The notes: a model not told the origin generated them from the letters alone. DNA of 64,000 nucleotides from Methylaequor sp045563055 (GCA_045563055.1 JBJKUR010000012.1:112872-176871), one strand, 5' to 3'; shown: positions 34,665-45,230, numbered from the stretch's first letter. A program made the numbers and translations.

Positions 34665-37286
34665 ATGAATAATTCCACTAAGATAAGACAGAAATTCATA
34701 GAGTTCTTTAAAAGCAAATCCCATACTGAGTTGCAATCTTCACCATTGGTTCCTAATGATGATCCGAGCATTCTATTTACAAATGCTGGGATGGTTCAAT
34801 TCAAGAAATGGTTTACTGGTGATTTAAAGCCAAAACACAAAAATGTTGTTACTGTTCAAAAATGTTTAAGAGCTGGAGGTAAACATAATGATCTTGAAAA
34901 TGTCGGATATACTCCGCGTCATCACACTTTCTTTGAAATGTTGGGAAACTTCTCTTTTGGAAAATATTTTAAAGAGGAGGCAATAAAGCTTGCTTGGGAT
35001 TTATTAACAAAAGAATATTCACTTGACAAAAATAGGTTGATTATAACTGTTTTTAAAGATGACAGTGAATCGTTGAAAATTTGGAAAAAATTGACTGGAT
35101 TTGATGAAAATAAAATTTTAAGAATTTCTTCTAGTGATAATTTCTGGTCTATGGGAGAGGAGGGACCTTGTGGACCTTGTAGTGAGATTTTTTTTGACAA
35201 CGGAAGTAAAATTACAGGAGGACTTCCCGGTTCAAAAAATCAAGACGGAAATAGATTTGTTGAAATTTGGAATCTAGTTTTCATGGAATTTTTAAAAAAA
35301 AATAATAAATTGACAAATCTTCCTGGAAAATTTGTGGATACTGGGATGGGCTTAGAAAGAATAACTGCTGTTTTATCAGATAAAATAAACAACTATGATA
35401 CGGATTTGTTTAATTTTATTTTTGAGAAAATTTCAATCGAAACTAAAACCAAATTCAATGAAAATACCTTAATTTCATATAGAATCATTTCAGATCATAT
35501 AAAATCAATAACATTTATGATGGCAGAAGGTGTATTACCTTCTAACGAAGGAAGAGGATATGTTCTTAGAAGGATTATAAGAAGAGCTTTATTACATGTA
35601 AATAAGCTTAGTCCAGGTTTAATTATCTTACATAAGCTAGTAGATAATGTCATTGATAAATATGAAAAAAAATACTACGAACTAAAAAATGCGAATTCTT
35701 TCATTAAAAATAATCTAGAAAATGAGGAGAAAAAATTTATTGAAACACTTTCTATAGGCTTGGATATTCTTAATGATGAAGTTAGTAAAATATCTGGAGT
35801 AATATTTCCGTCTGAAACAGCATTTAAACTCTACGATACATATGGCTTCCCTGTTGATATGACAGAATCTATTCTTTCAAAAAAAGGAATAAAATTAGAT
35901 ATGAACAAATATTGGTCAATTTTAGAAAATCATAAATCCTTACAGAAAACTTCATGGGTAAAAGATAAAAATAAAACTGAAGACCATTTAAAATTACTTC
36001 TTCAAAAAGAAATAGAGTTAACAAATTTTTGTGGATACGATGAAGATTCTTCTGAATCAACTTTAGTAGGAATTATAAATGATGGCAAGATAGTTGAAAG
36101 TGTCAATCAAAATGACAAAGTTATTTTGATTTTTAATAAAACACCATTCTATGCTGAGTCCGGTGGACAGGTTGGTGACTCAGGAGTTGTTCTTGATGAG
36201 AATAATGAATTAGTAGGTGAGATTAATGACACAAAAAAAATAGGTGAAGGAATTTATCTTCACTTTGTTGAGAATTGCTTAAGAAAAATATATTTAAAAA
36301 ATAAATATTTTTTACAAATTGACAAACTTAAAAGAGAAAAGATACGAAATAATCACTCTGCTACGCACTTACTTCATGAATCTCTTCGTCAGGTTGTTGG
36401 AGAACATGTTTCTCAAAAAGGATCACTTGTAAATGAAAAAAAACTTAGATTCGATTATTCATCGAATGAACAACTTTCAATTGAGCAAATCAAAAAAATC
36501 GAGTTTTTAATTAATAAAACCATACGGTCTAACACTAAAGTCAAGATTTCAAAAATGCCTATTCGTAAAGCTATAAAGAGTGGGGCAATTGCATTATTTG
36601 GGGAAAAGTACCCAGACATTGTGAGAGTGGTAGGTATTGAAAATAGCAACGAATCTAATCTCTTAAATTCAATTGAACTATGCGGAGGGTCACATGTATA
36701 TTATACCGGACAAATCGGTAGCTTTAAAATTTTAAATGATTCATCTGTTTCCTCAGGTATCAGAAGAGTTGAAGCATTGACAGGTGAAGAAGCTAATAAT
36801 TATTATGAAAAAAAATTAGAAATTTTTGAAAAAATTAAAAATAAATTAAGAGCAACAGATGAAACAATTCTTGACAAGATAGAAAATTTAAAAAAAAAAT
36901 CTCTCTTATCAGTAAATTCTAAGACTTCTGATGATTTAGAGTTTTCAGAAAAAAAAATTATTAAATTCAATAACACTTCTATTTATTTTGATAACTTGTC
37001 CTGTGCGGTAAAAGATTTAAAAAACTGCGCCGACATAATAAAAAAAGAATTTAAATCAGGAATCATTGTTTTATCAACTTGCCAAGATAAGAAGGTGTCG
37101 ATTGTAGTATCAGTTACGAATGACTTGCTTAATCATTATGATTCGAATGAAATAATTAAGAAAATAATAACATTCCTTGGAGGCAAGGGAGGGGGAGGAA
37201 GAAAAGATTTATCCCAAGGTGGAGCCCCTTTAAGTGAAAATTTTGCAAAAATGAAATCTAAAATCTACGATATTATAAAGTCTTAG
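34665..37286 (+). CDS. alaS: Alanyl-tRNA synthetase
   Basis: Class II synthetase with an editing domain. The catalytic core opens with 'KIRQKFIEFFKSKSHTE' and includes 'FTNAGMVQFKKWF' and 'RHHTFFEMLGNFSFG'. The editing/zinc site is intact: 'NHSATHLLHESLR' and 'LCGGSHVYYTGQIGSF'. The C-terminal C-Ala domain ends with the glycine-rich 'FLGGKGGGGRKDLSQGG'. Length 873 aa is normal. The last 4 bases overlap the convergent icd gene. Confidence 0.98.
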   Translation: MNNSTKIRQKFIEFFKSKSHTELQSSPLVPNDDPSILFTNAGMVQFKKWFTGDLKPKHKNVVTVQKCLRAGGKHNDLENVGYTPRHHTFFEMLGNFSFGKYFKEEAIKLAWDLLTKEYSLDKNRLIITVFKDDSESLKIWKKLTGFDENKILRISSSDNFWSMGEEGPCGPCSEIFFDNGSKITGGLPGSKNQDGNRFVEIWNLVFMEFLKKNNKLTNLPGKFVDTGMGLERITAVLSDKINNYDTDLFNFIFEKISIETKTKFNENTLISYRIISDHIKSITFMMAEGVLPSNEGRGYVLRRIIRRALLHVNKLSPGLIILHKLVDNVIDKYEKKYYELKNANSFIKNNLENEEKKFIETLSIGLDILNDEVSKISGVIFPSETAFKLYDTYGFPVDMTESILSKKGIKLDMNKYWSILENHKSLQKTSWVKDKNKTEDHLKLLLQKEIELTNFCGYDEDSSESTLVGIINDGKIVESVNQNDKVILIFNKTPFYAESGGQVGDSGVVLDENNELVGEINDTKKIGEGIYLHFVENCLRKIYLKNKYFLQIDKLKREKIRNNHSATHLLHESLRQVVGEHVSQKGSLVNEKKLRFDYSSNEQLSIEQIKKIEFLINKTIRSNTKVKISKMPIRKAIKSGAIALFGEKYPDIVRVVGIENSNESNLLNSIELCGGSHVYYTGQIGSFKILNDSSVSSGIRRVEALTGEEANNYYEKKLEIFEKIKNKLRATDETILDKIENLKKKSLLSVNSKTSDDLEFSEKKIIKFNNTSIYFDNLSCAVKDLKNCADIIKKEFKSGIIVLSTCQDKKVSIVVSVTNDLLNHYDSNEIIKKIITFLGGKGGGGRKDLSQGGAPLSENFAKMKSKIYDIIKS

Positions 37287-38485
37287 GGTGAATCAAGATT
37301 CTTTTTAATAACATCAATCAATTGATCTGTTGTCAACCATTTTTGATTAGGTCCACACATCAGAGCTAAGTCTTTTGTCATAAAACCAGAATTTACTGAG
37401 TCTAAGCAGGACTTCTCGAGAGCATATGCAAAGTTTTGTAATTGAGTGTTAGAGTCAATAGATCCTCTGTGAATTAAAGCTCTGCTCCAGGCAAATATCG
37501 ATGCAATTGGATTTGTTGATGTTGGTTTTCCACCTTGATGCTGTCTGTAGTGACTTGTCACTGTTCCATGTGCAGCTTCAGTTTCTATAACTTTGCCATC
37601 TGGACTTTGAAGAATTGAAGACATTAAACCCAGTGAGCCATAACCCTGAGCCACTAAATCTGACATAACATCTCCATCATAATTTTTACATGCCCAAACA
37701 TAACCTCCACTCCACTTCATCAAACATGCGACCATGTCATCAATTAGTCTATGCTGATATGTAATACCAATTTTTTCAAACTCATATTTGAATTCATCAT
37801 TATATAATTGATCGAAGGTTTGCTTGAAAGCTTCATCATATTTTTGTAAAATTGTATTTTTTGTAGATAAGAAAAGTGGAAATTTTCTTTTGAGCGCAAA
37901 ATTAAAACAGGATTTACCAAAGTCTCTTATAGAATCAAATGAATTAAAATATGCCAAACCAATTCCAGGAGTATCAAATTTGTGTATCGTTTCTTGTTTA
38001 GTTTTTTTATTATCATCTTCATAAGATAAAGAAAGCTCACCTTTTTTTATTTCTATTTCTTTAGATCTATAAATATCACCAAATGCGTGACGTGCGATTA
38101 TAACCGGCTGATTCCAGTGTTTAACAATTTTAGGTACTTTTTGAATAATAATAGGTTCTCTAAATATGGTTCCTTTGAGAATATTTCTGATTGTTCCATT
38201 CGGTGATGGATATTTTTTTTTTAATTTGAATTCTTTAACTCTCTTATCATCCGGGGTTATTGTTGCACACTTCACGCCTACTTGATATTTTTTTATTGCG
38301 TTAGCTGCATCAACAGTTACTTTATCATTAGATTTATCCCTATTAATAATACTTAGGTCATATTGAATTAAATTTAGTTCTAGAAAAGGAAAAATAAGTT
38401 TCTTTTTTATTTTATCCCATAATACTCTGGCCATTTCGTCACCATCTACGTCAACAATGGGGTTTTTAACTAATATTTTTGGCAT
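37283..38485 (-). CDS. icd: NADP-dependent isocitrate dehydrogenase, eukaryotic-type
   Basis: TCA-cycle enzyme that makes 2-oxoglutarate and NADPH. The start 'KILVKNPIVDVDGDEMARVLW' and 'SPNGTIRNILKGTIFREPI' (substrate-binding Ser/Asn/Arg) identify the homodimeric type II family shared by alphaproteobacteria and mitochondria. 'NYDGDVMSDLVAQGYGSLG' provides metal-binding aspartates and 'EAAHGTVTSHYR' the NADP site. Length 400 aa is typical. It converges on alaS. Confidence 0.97.
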   Translation of the reverse strand: MPKILVKNPIVDVDGDEMARVLWDKIKKKLIFPFLELNLIQYDLSIINRDKSNDKVTVDAANAIKKYQVGVKCATITPDDKRVKEFKLKKKYPSPNGTIRNILKGTIFREPIIIQKVPKIVKHWNQPVIIARHAFGDIYRSKEIEIKKGELSLSYEDDNKKTKQETIHKFDTPGIGLAYFNSFDSIRDFGKSCFNFALKRKFPLFLSTKNTILQKYDEAFKQTFDQLYNDEFKYEFEKIGITYQHRLIDDMVACLMKWSGGYVWACKNYDGDVMSDLVAQGYGSLGLMSSILQSPDGKVIETEAAHGTVTSHYRQHQGGKPTSTNPIASIFAWSRALIHRGSIDSNTQLQNFAYALEKSCLDSVNSGFMTKDLALMCGPNQKWLTTDQLIDVIKKNLDSP

Positions 38486-38650
38486 CTTAATACTTTGATT
38501 TGTTCAACTCTAACTTAGACTTAATAAGATAAAAATAATACTGTTTTAAATTTTTTTTAATTTTTATTTCAGTGTAATCCTTATAAATAAATTATAATTA
38601 TTATTGGAAATTAAAAAATTATAGATATTATGAATTAAAATAGACTAATC

Positions 38651-39625
38651 ATGAAAAAAGACTTTCAAATACTTGTTTTTCTAACATGCATATTCACAAT
38701 AATTTATTTTGCAGTTCCGAATCTTCACAGTAATTTTTCAGAAAACATTGTGATAAAAGATAATATAAGGACGCCTCAAGAAGAAGTTATTCCGGATTCA
38801 AATATTTTAACTGAAAATGTCACCTTAAACTTTGATATTGTAAGGATTTCAAAACATGGAGATGCCGTCATGGCTGGAAAGTCTAATCCAAATTTAGATT
38901 TAAAGTTATTGGATAATAATAAAGTTCTATCATCACTGCAAACCGATTCAAATGGTGAATGGATCTGGGTAAGTGATATGCCCTTAAAAAAAGGTATTAA
39001 AAAGTTTAGGCTTATGCACATAGATAATGAAGGGGAAAAAAGTTACTCTGATCAAACTATAATTATTTTTAATAACGCCGAAAAAAAAAGCAAACCAAAA
39101 GTAATTAAATTTTTACAGAGCAATCAAAAGGACATAAATCTTCTTAATATTGAACCACTAATCAATGGGTTGTCTCTTGATATGGTCAATTATGATTCTT
39201 CTGGAGAACTTTTTTTTTCTGGAAGAAGTTCCCCAAATGCTGAAATATTAATTTTAGATTCTAATGAGCAATTACTAGATTCTTCTCAATCAAATGATGA
39301 TGGTAATTGGAAATTTTCTTCAAATATTTCCAGACTATCAAGTAAAGATCTTATAATTTCATCTAAAATAGTTGGACAGGATGTTCAAATTATATTTACC
39401 AAAGAAGATCTAAAGAAGATAATCAATTACGGGAATATTAAAATTAAGGACAAAGAAATCACCATAGAAACGGGAAACAGTTTATGGAGAATTGCTAGAA
39501 AGATATTTGGTGGAGGAATTTTTTATACTCAAATATATGAAAATAATTCAAAATTGATTAAAGATCCGAATTTAATTTATCCTGGTCAAGTTTTTATTCT
39601 TCCAGAAATCAACACTCAATTTTAA
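38651..39625 (+). CDS. LysM-domain envelope protein
   Basis: 324 aa with an N-terminal membrane segment or signal ('FLTCIFTIIYFAVP', residues 9-22). Two similar bacterial Ig-like or beta-rich repeats follow: around residues 58-110 ('GDAVMAGKSNPNLDLKLLDN' to 'DSNGEWIWVSD') and 185-235 ('GELFFSGRSSPNAEILILDS' to 'DDGNWKFSS'). A C-terminal LysM-type domain begins near residue 270 ('IETGNSLWRIARKIFG' to 'IYPGQVFILP'), expected to bind peptidoglycan. The family is common in alphaproteobacteria, usually described only as LysM peptidoglycan-binding protein. It lies 1 base before psd. Confidence 0.85.
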   Translation: MKKDFQILVFLTCIFTIIYFAVPNLHSNFSENIVIKDNIRTPQEEVIPDSNILTENVTLNFDIVRISKHGDAVMAGKSNPNLDLKLLDNNKVLSSLQTDSNGEWIWVSDMPLKKGIKKFRLMHIDNEGEKSYSDQTIIIFNNAEKKSKPKVIKFLQSNQKDINLLNIEPLINGLSLDMVNYDSSGELFFSGRSSPNAEILILDSNEQLLDSSQSNDDGNWKFSSNISRLSSKDLIISSKIVGQDVQIIFTKEDLKKIINYGNIKIKDKEITIETGNSLWRIARKIFGGGIFYTQIYENNSKLIKDPNLIYPGQVFILPEINTQF

Positions 39626-39626
39626 A

Positions 39627-40358
39627 ATGAACAAGCCAAAAGATTTTTTTGATAAACTCGGTGAATTTTTTAATGATTTAGAATCAATTAAGAACTTTTT
39701 CCCATCAATACATAAGGCAGGAATTCCTTTTGTAATAATTTTTGTTATTGTAACAATAATTCTCTCAATTTTTTCTGACTTTCTTGGTTGGCTAGGAGTC
39801 ATTTTATCCATCTGGTGTGTATACTTTTTTAGAGATCCAGAGAGATTCACCCCAACTGACGATGATGTCATCGTTTCGCCTGCTGACGGAAGAGTTATTT
39901 CGATTTCAGAAGTAAGACCTCCAGAAACTTTAAGCGCAGATAAAAATAAAAAAATGATCAAAATTTCAATATTCATGAATGTATTTAATGTTCATGTTAA
40001 TAGAATACCAATATCTGGTAAAGTAGCATGGATGAAATACGTACCCGGGGCGTTTTTTAATGCCTCCCTTGATAAGTCAAGTGAAGATAATGAAAGAATG
40101 ATCACAAAATTAGAGGTAAAAAAAGATATTTTTGTTTTCATTGTTCAGATAGCCGGACTCATAGCAAGAAGAATAAAATGTGATTTAGAAGAGAATCAAA
40201 ATGTTAAGATCGGAAATAGGTTTGGTATTATAAGATTTGGCAGTAGGGTTGATCTATATTTACCATTAAATTATGGTGTCGCAGTTCTATTAAATCAGAC
40301 AGCAGTCGCCGGAGAAACTATCTTAGCTCACACAAGTAAAAGAACTAAAGCAAAATAA
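39627..40358 (+). CDS. psd: Phosphatidylserine decarboxylase, short type
   Basis: Makes phosphatidylethanolamine. The proenzyme self-cleaves before the serine of 'IRFGSRVDLYLP' (near residue 206) to create the pyruvoyl group. 'RDPERFTP', 'SPADGRV' and 'FMNVFNVHVNR' are further landmarks. A membrane helix pair lies near residues 30-65. Length 243 aa matches the archaeal/alphaproteobacterial short class. It is followed by pssA, the preceding enzyme of the pathway, after 19 bases. Confidence 0.95.
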   Translation: MNKPKDFFDKLGEFFNDLESIKNFFPSIHKAGIPFVIIFVIVTIILSIFSDFLGWLGVILSIWCVYFFRDPERFTPTDDDVIVSPADGRVISISEVRPPETLSADKNKKMIKISIFMNVFNVHVNRIPISGKVAWMKYVPGAFFNASLDKSSEDNERMITKLEVKKDIFVFIVQIAGLIARRIKCDLEENQNVKIGNRFGIIRFGSRVDLYLPLNYGVAVLLNQTAVAGETILAHTSKRTKAK

Positions 40359-40377
40359 TAAAAAATAAATAATTACA

Positions 40378-41094
40378 ATGAAAAAATTATCTTTGCGAAG
40401 TTTGATTCCTAATCTTTTCACATTTATATCACTTACTTGTGGCCTAACTTCAATGAAATTTGCAATTGACCAAAAATGGGAAATATCTGTGTCACTAATT
40501 GTTTTTGCATCTTTTTTGGATAATATTGATGGAAAATTGGCAAGACTTCTTAAAACCAACTCTGATTTCGGGGTAGAGTTAGATTCCCTATCAGATTTTT
40601 TAAGCTTTGGAATTGCTCCAGCAATAGTTGTTTTCTTATGGTCTAAGTCTCTTATATATGAGAGTAGTTGGGCTATAGTTATTTTTTATGCTATTTGTTC
40701 CTCATCAAGACTAGCAAAGTTTAATCTCTCAAACTTTGAAAATAATAGTGATTTAAAAAAAATACGTTTTTTTTCAGGAATATCTACTCCAGCAGCAGCT
40801 GGTTTAACTTTACTTCCTATGATGATTTATTTCAGATTTGGCAACGAATTACTTTTGAATGAAATTCTCATTAGGTTTTATTTATTTATACCTGCAATTT
40901 TAATGATATCGAAGATCCCAACTTATTCTTTAAAAGGGGTGAAGTTTGAAAAAAAAAGTATTCCATATCTTATAATCATATTGGCTAGTTTTCTCTCATT
41001 ACTTCTAACTGACTTCTGGCTTGCGATGATAATTATCATAATTATTTACTTCTCTAGTATTCCATTTGCAGTATATGAATTTAAGAAGAACTAG
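40378..41094 (+). CDS. pssA: CDP-diacylglycerol-serine O-phosphatidyltransferase
   Basis: Integral membrane CDP-alcohol phosphotransferase that makes phosphatidylserine, the substrate of Psd. The signature DG-x2-AR-x8-G-x3-D-x3-D is present in 'NIDGKLARLLKTNSDFGVEL' followed by 'DSLSD' (residues about 43-66). Around six hydrophobic helices are predicted. Length 238 aa is normal for the type II enzyme. The stop overlaps the convergent RND gene by 14 bases. Confidence 0.95.
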   Translation: MKKLSLRSLIPNLFTFISLTCGLTSMKFAIDQKWEISVSLIVFASFLDNIDGKLARLLKTNSDFGVELDSLSDFLSFGIAPAIVVFLWSKSLIYESSWAIVIFYAICSSSRLAKFNLSNFENNSDLKKIRFFSGISTPAAAGLTLLPMMIYFRFGNELLLNEILIRFYLFIPAILMISKIPTYSLKGVKFEKKSIPYLIIILASFLSLLLTDFWLAMIIIIIIYFSSIPFAVYEFKKN

Positions 41095-44000
41095 AACTCT
41101 CAAATTTTTCTCCTACGTATATTAAACATGGCGTTACTATGAGTGTTAATATAAAGGAAAACATAACACCAAAAACCATGGCATTTGATAATTGAATCCA
41201 CCATTGAGAACTTGGACTTCCAAAATTTAGTTCACCATCAAGAAAATTGATATTCAGTCCTATGGCCATTGGTATTAAACCAAAAAATGTAGTTAAAGTT
41301 GTTAAAAGAACAGGTCTCAATCTCTGAGCGCCAGTTCTTATAATGGCTTGTCTAACATCTTCACCTTTCTTTCTAAGATTTTTGTATGTATCTAGTAAAA
41401 CTATATTGTTATTTACTACTATCCCTGCTAGGGCAATAATCCCAATACCACTCATTATAATTCCAAAGGGTTTGCTTGAGATTAAAAGACCTATAACAAC
41501 ACCGATTGTTGAAAAAATAACTGCACTAAGAATTATCAAACAATAGTAAAAACTGTTAAATGTAGCGATTAAAATTATTGTTATCAAAAACAATGATATT
41601 AAAAAGGCTTTAATTAAAAATGCACGCGCTTCTTCTTGATCTTCTTTCTGACCACTAAAAATAACTCTGGATGTAAAATTTTTTTGCTCTTTCAACCAAT
41701 TTTCAATTTCTTTGATTTTATTATTACTAACAACATCGCCGGTCACATCAAATTTTACTGATTTCGAATTAATAGTTTGATATCTTGTTATATTACCAAC
41801 TTTTTTTTTTGGAATTCTATTTACAAAAAGACTTAAAGCAACAGGTCCTTTCTCTCCTTCAATTAGAATACTGTCAAGTTCATCTAGTGTTCTAAATTTC
41901 TTATCATATTTTACAACAATATCAACTTCCTCCTCGCTATCTGTGGGCATAAATTCTGTTACTTTTAAACCATGTGTTAACATTTGTATTGCATTCCCAA
42001 TAGTTTGAATATCGACACCATGCTTGTCTGCTTGAGATCTATTAATTAATAATTCCCACTCAATACCTAAATTATTTATATCAGAGTCAATATTCTTTAC
42101 CCATAAAGAAGAATTAAGAAAATCAAACAATCTTTTTGTATTCTCTTCTAATAACTTTGTATCATTATTTACTATTTTAATTTCAATATCTTTATCTTTT
42201 GGTGGGCCGTCTTTCTTTTCAATATACTCTATGTAAATTCCAGGTAAACCGTCAGTTTTAGACTTTAGATAATCAAGGATTATACTTGCTTTGGGCCTCT
42301 TTTTCCAATCTATCAGTTCTATTTTTATACTTCCAACAATATCCTCTGATTCATTTTTTTTTTGACCTTTAATAAAGCCAGTTCGTGAATAAATATTTCT
42401 AATAAATTTATTTTGAATGATTTGATCTTCTATTTTAGATACGATCTCTTTTTTTTCAATCGGTGAGAAATTTCCTCGTGCATGAACCACGATCTCAGCA
42501 TAGTCTGGTTCAACTGGTGGAAAATATTCAAACCCTTTACCGAATCTTAAATACAAGAGTTGAATGAACAATAAAAAAACAATTGTTAATATTATAAGTT
42601 TTTTAGGGTTATCAAGGCTGTATTCAACAAGTTTTATATAACTTCCCTGAATTCCTTTGACTTTGTTTAAGTCTCCTTTTTCTAGTAGATTAAGATTTTT
42701 TAGATTTGATTCTGATATAGCTTTATCATATCCAAATAAACCACCTATTGTAGGGATAAAGATTAATGCCATAAGCAATGATGAGGATAAGACAGCTAGA
42801 AGAGTTACAGGCAGGAAAAACATAAACTCTCCAGCTACCCCAGGCCAAAATATTAAAGGAAAAAAAGCTGCCAACGTTGTCAAAGTAGACGCTAAAACTG
42901 GCACAAACATTTTTTTTGCTGATAGTACAAAAACCTGTTTTGTATCAATACCCTCACTTGAACGCCTATTAGCATACTCCACAACAATGATAGCTCCATC
43001 AATTAAGATTCCAACTGATAAAATTAGTGCGAATAGTACAACAACATTAATCGTAACATCAAAAAATGATAAAACTATCATCGATAATAAAAAAGAACAG
43101 GGTATAGAAATACTGACTAATAAAGCTGATTTCCAACCCATAAAAAGTATAATTATCAACAAGACTATTAATGTGGCCAAAATCACATTATTTTCTAAGT
43201 CTTTTATTTGATCTTTTATTTTTTCTGACTCGTCTTGAAAAATTCCTATATTCAAAAATTCTGGTATATTTTCTTTCTCATTTATTAATGATTGTTTAAT
43301 TTTATTTATGGTGTCTATTATATTTTCACCAGTTCTTTTTGAGATTTCTAGGATTATCGCATTTTGACCGTTATTGTTGGCAAAACCAACTTTATCTTTA
43401 AAGGAATCTCGGATTTCTGCAACATCTTTTAATGTCACTACAGAGTTGCTATTTGACTTTATTGGGATGTTAAGTAGATCAGTTCTATTTTCAATTAAAC
43501 TTGGAATTTTAAGATTGAAACTTCCTCTTTCATTACTTAGTGTGCCTGCAGGAATCATAAGGTTACTGTTAGCAATAGAGGAGAGAACATCTTTATGAGT
43601 TAGTCCATAATTTTCAACAATTTGTGGATCAACAATTATTTTTACTTCTCTTTCATTTTCTCCAAGTGGTTGAACTTCAAGTACTTCATTAAAACTCTCT
43701 ATTTTGTTTTTTAAGAATCTGGCATATTTCTGGATCACCCTGTCCTCAACATTTCCCGAAATTGCTACTGCAAGAACTGGAAATCTCGATAGGTTTACTT
43801 CTGCAGCAGTAGGTTCCTCAGTATCTTCTGGTAATTTGCTTTTTGTTATATCAATCTTCACTCTTGTATCTGACATCGCTTTCGTTGAGTTAAAACCTGC
43901 GTCAAACTCCAGTATTAGATTTCCACCTCCAAGGTATGCTGTTGAAGATATTTTTTTTACCCCTTCAATATTTTTCAACTCTTTTTCAAATGGTTTTATC

Positions 44001-44182
44001 AACAGTCTTTCAGAATCCGCAGGGGAAATGCCCTTGTGTTGTAAAGAAATATATATAACAGGCAAACTAATATCAGGGTCTGACTCTTTGGGCATTGAAA
44101 TATATTTGTAAGAACCAAAAAAAATGAAAAAACTTAAAAAAGTCAAGATTAGTTTTCTTAGATTGAGAATTTTTTCAATCAT
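41081..44182 (-). CDS. RND-family efflux transporter, inner-membrane pump
   Basis: 1033-aa proton-driven pump of the AcrB/HAE type with two repeats, each with a first membrane helix, a large periplasmic domain and five further helices. The helix 4 proton-relay segment reads 'GILIDGAIIVVEYANRR', keeping the first of the two adjacent aspartates of AcrB while the second is glycine. 'GIIALAGIVVNNNIVLLDT' is the matching block in the second half. The substrate is unknown. It overlaps its adaptor gene by 8 bases; no outer-membrane TolC gene is in the window. Confidence 0.92.
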   Translation of the reverse strand: MIEKILNLRKLILTFLSFFIFFGSYKYISMPKESDPDISLPVIYISLQHKGISPADSERLLIKPFEKELKNIEGVKKISSTAYLGGGNLILEFDAGFNSTKAMSDTRVKIDITKSKLPEDTEEPTAAEVNLSRFPVLAVAISGNVEDRVIQKYARFLKNKIESFNEVLEVQPLGENEREVKIIVDPQIVENYGLTHKDVLSSIANSNLMIPAGTLSNERGSFNLKIPSLIENRTDLLNIPIKSNSNSVVTLKDVAEIRDSFKDKVGFANNNGQNAIILEISKRTGENIIDTINKIKQSLINEKENIPEFLNIGIFQDESEKIKDQIKDLENNVILATLIVLLIIILFMGWKSALLVSISIPCSFLLSMIVLSFFDVTINVVVLFALILSVGILIDGAIIVVEYANRRSSEGIDTKQVFVLSAKKMFVPVLASTLTTLAAFFPLIFWPGVAGEFMFFLPVTLLAVLSSSLLMALIFIPTIGGLFGYDKAISESNLKNLNLLEKGDLNKVKGIQGSYIKLVEYSLDNPKKLIILTIVFLLFIQLLYLRFGKGFEYFPPVEPDYAEIVVHARGNFSPIEKKEIVSKIEDQIIQNKFIRNIYSRTGFIKGQKKNESEDIVGSIKIELIDWKKRPKASIILDYLKSKTDGLPGIYIEYIEKKDGPPKDKDIEIKIVNNDTKLLEENTKRLFDFLNSSLWVKNIDSDINNLGIEWELLINRSQADKHGVDIQTIGNAIQMLTHGLKVTEFMPTDSEEEVDIVVKYDKKFRTLDELDSILIEGEKGPVALSLFVNRIPKKKVGNITRYQTINSKSVKFDVTGDVVSNNKIKEIENWLKEQKNFTSRVIFSGQKEDQEEARAFLIKAFLISLFLITIILIATFNSFYYCLIILSAVIFSTIGVVIGLLISSKPFGIIMSGIGIIALAGIVVNNNIVLLDTYKNLRKKGEDVRQAIIRTGAQRLRPVLLTTLTTFFGLIPMAIGLNINFLDGELNFGSPSSQWWIQLSNAMVFGVMFSFILTLIVTPCLIYVGEKFESSSSS

Positions 44183-45230
44183 TATTTTTAATTATATTAA
44201 CATATTCACCATCGACGGTAAAATCTTGACCCTGTGTTATTATTAATATGCCTGTATTATCTACTTTCTTCTCAAATTGGATCCAGTACCCTAGACCAGT
44301 ATCACTCAAAATATTTATTGCTCTAAAATGAACTTTACCATTCTCAATAACCTTTAAACCAATTTTACCAGTATTATTAAGCGTTACTAATGATGAGGGA
44401 ATGAAAAAGGCATCCTGAGGGTTGGCAAAAATTCTTATTTCACTTGATAGGCCACTAAAGATTTTATTATCTTTATTTTGCACTGTTACTTGTATCTTAA
44501 AATTTCTAGTATTTGGATCTGATGTTTTCGATATGTAATTTACTTTGCCAATTAAATTCTTATTTCTAATTTTCACCTGAGCTTTTTGATCAAGCTTAAT
44601 ACTATTGATTTCCTTTTCATTTATATTGGTGTTAATAAATAAAGGGTCTAAATCAACAATTTTAGCAATAATATCACCTTTTTTTAAATAGTCACCAAGT
44701 TCTACATAGCTATCTTCAATGATACTATCAAATGGTATCGATACTTTTGTATGGTTTAACTCCACTTGACTTTTTTCGAAAAGTGCAAGTGCATTTTCAA
44801 AGTTAGTTCTTGACTGGCTTAACTTTACCTCTGACCTAAAACCCTTTTTATAAAGACTTTCAGCGACTTCGTATTCTTTTTTTCGTTGATTAAGCAATGC
44901 ATCCATCTCCTTAACTTTAGCAACTTTATCTTCTGGGTTAATTAATAGAATTTGTTCACCAGCTTTATATGCAAAACCTTTTTCAAACTGTTTTGTGCTT
45001 ATTTTTCCATCAACTTGCGCTTTTATCAAAACTATTCTAGATGCTTCCGTAAAGCCACTTAGTTTTATTTTTTTTGAAAATTGTTGAGGAGAAAATAACT
45101 TAACCTCTACAGTTTTTTTGTTTTCAATAAAAGATTTTTCTTTAATTTGGTCATCTTTTTTAAAAAAAAGAAAAACTGATGCAATAGAAAAAAAAATTAT
45201 GAGTAATGTTATTTTCATATAAATATTCAA
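44175..45230 (-). CDS. RND efflux periplasmic adaptor (membrane fusion protein)
   Basis: 351 aa with one N-terminal membrane helix ('ITLLIIFFSIASVFLFF', residues 7-23), then the lipoyl/barrel-sandwich halves ('VLIKAQVDGKISTKQFEKGF' and 'HTKVSIPFDSIIEDSYVELGD') around a short coiled-coil hairpin ('ALLNQRKKEYEVAESLYKKG'), and beta-barrel plus membrane-proximal domains. It connects the pump to an outer-membrane channel. It is the first gene of the pair and is divergent from ppx. Confidence 0.92.
   Translation of the reverse strand: MNIYMKITLLIIFFSIASVFLFFKKDDQIKEKSFIENKKTVEVKLFSPQQFSKKIKLSGFTEASRIVLIKAQVDGKISTKQFEKGFAYKAGEQILLINPEDKVAKVKEMDALLNQRKKEYEVAESLYKKGFRSEVKLSQSRTNFENALALFEKSQVELNHTKVSIPFDSIIEDSYVELGDYLKKGDIIAKIVDLDPLFINTNINEKEINSIKLDQKAQVKIRNKNLIGKVNYISKTSDPNTRNFKIQVTVQNKDNKIFSGLSSEIRIFANPQDAFFIPSSLVTLNNTGKIGLKVIENGKVHFRAINILSDTGLGYWIQFEKKVDNTGILIITQGQDFTVDGEYVNIIKNND

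Noticed and set aside
41343..44111. Long open frames on the plus strand inside the RND pump gene
   Set aside because: They are antisense to a full-length, strongly conserved pump and show no protein family features.
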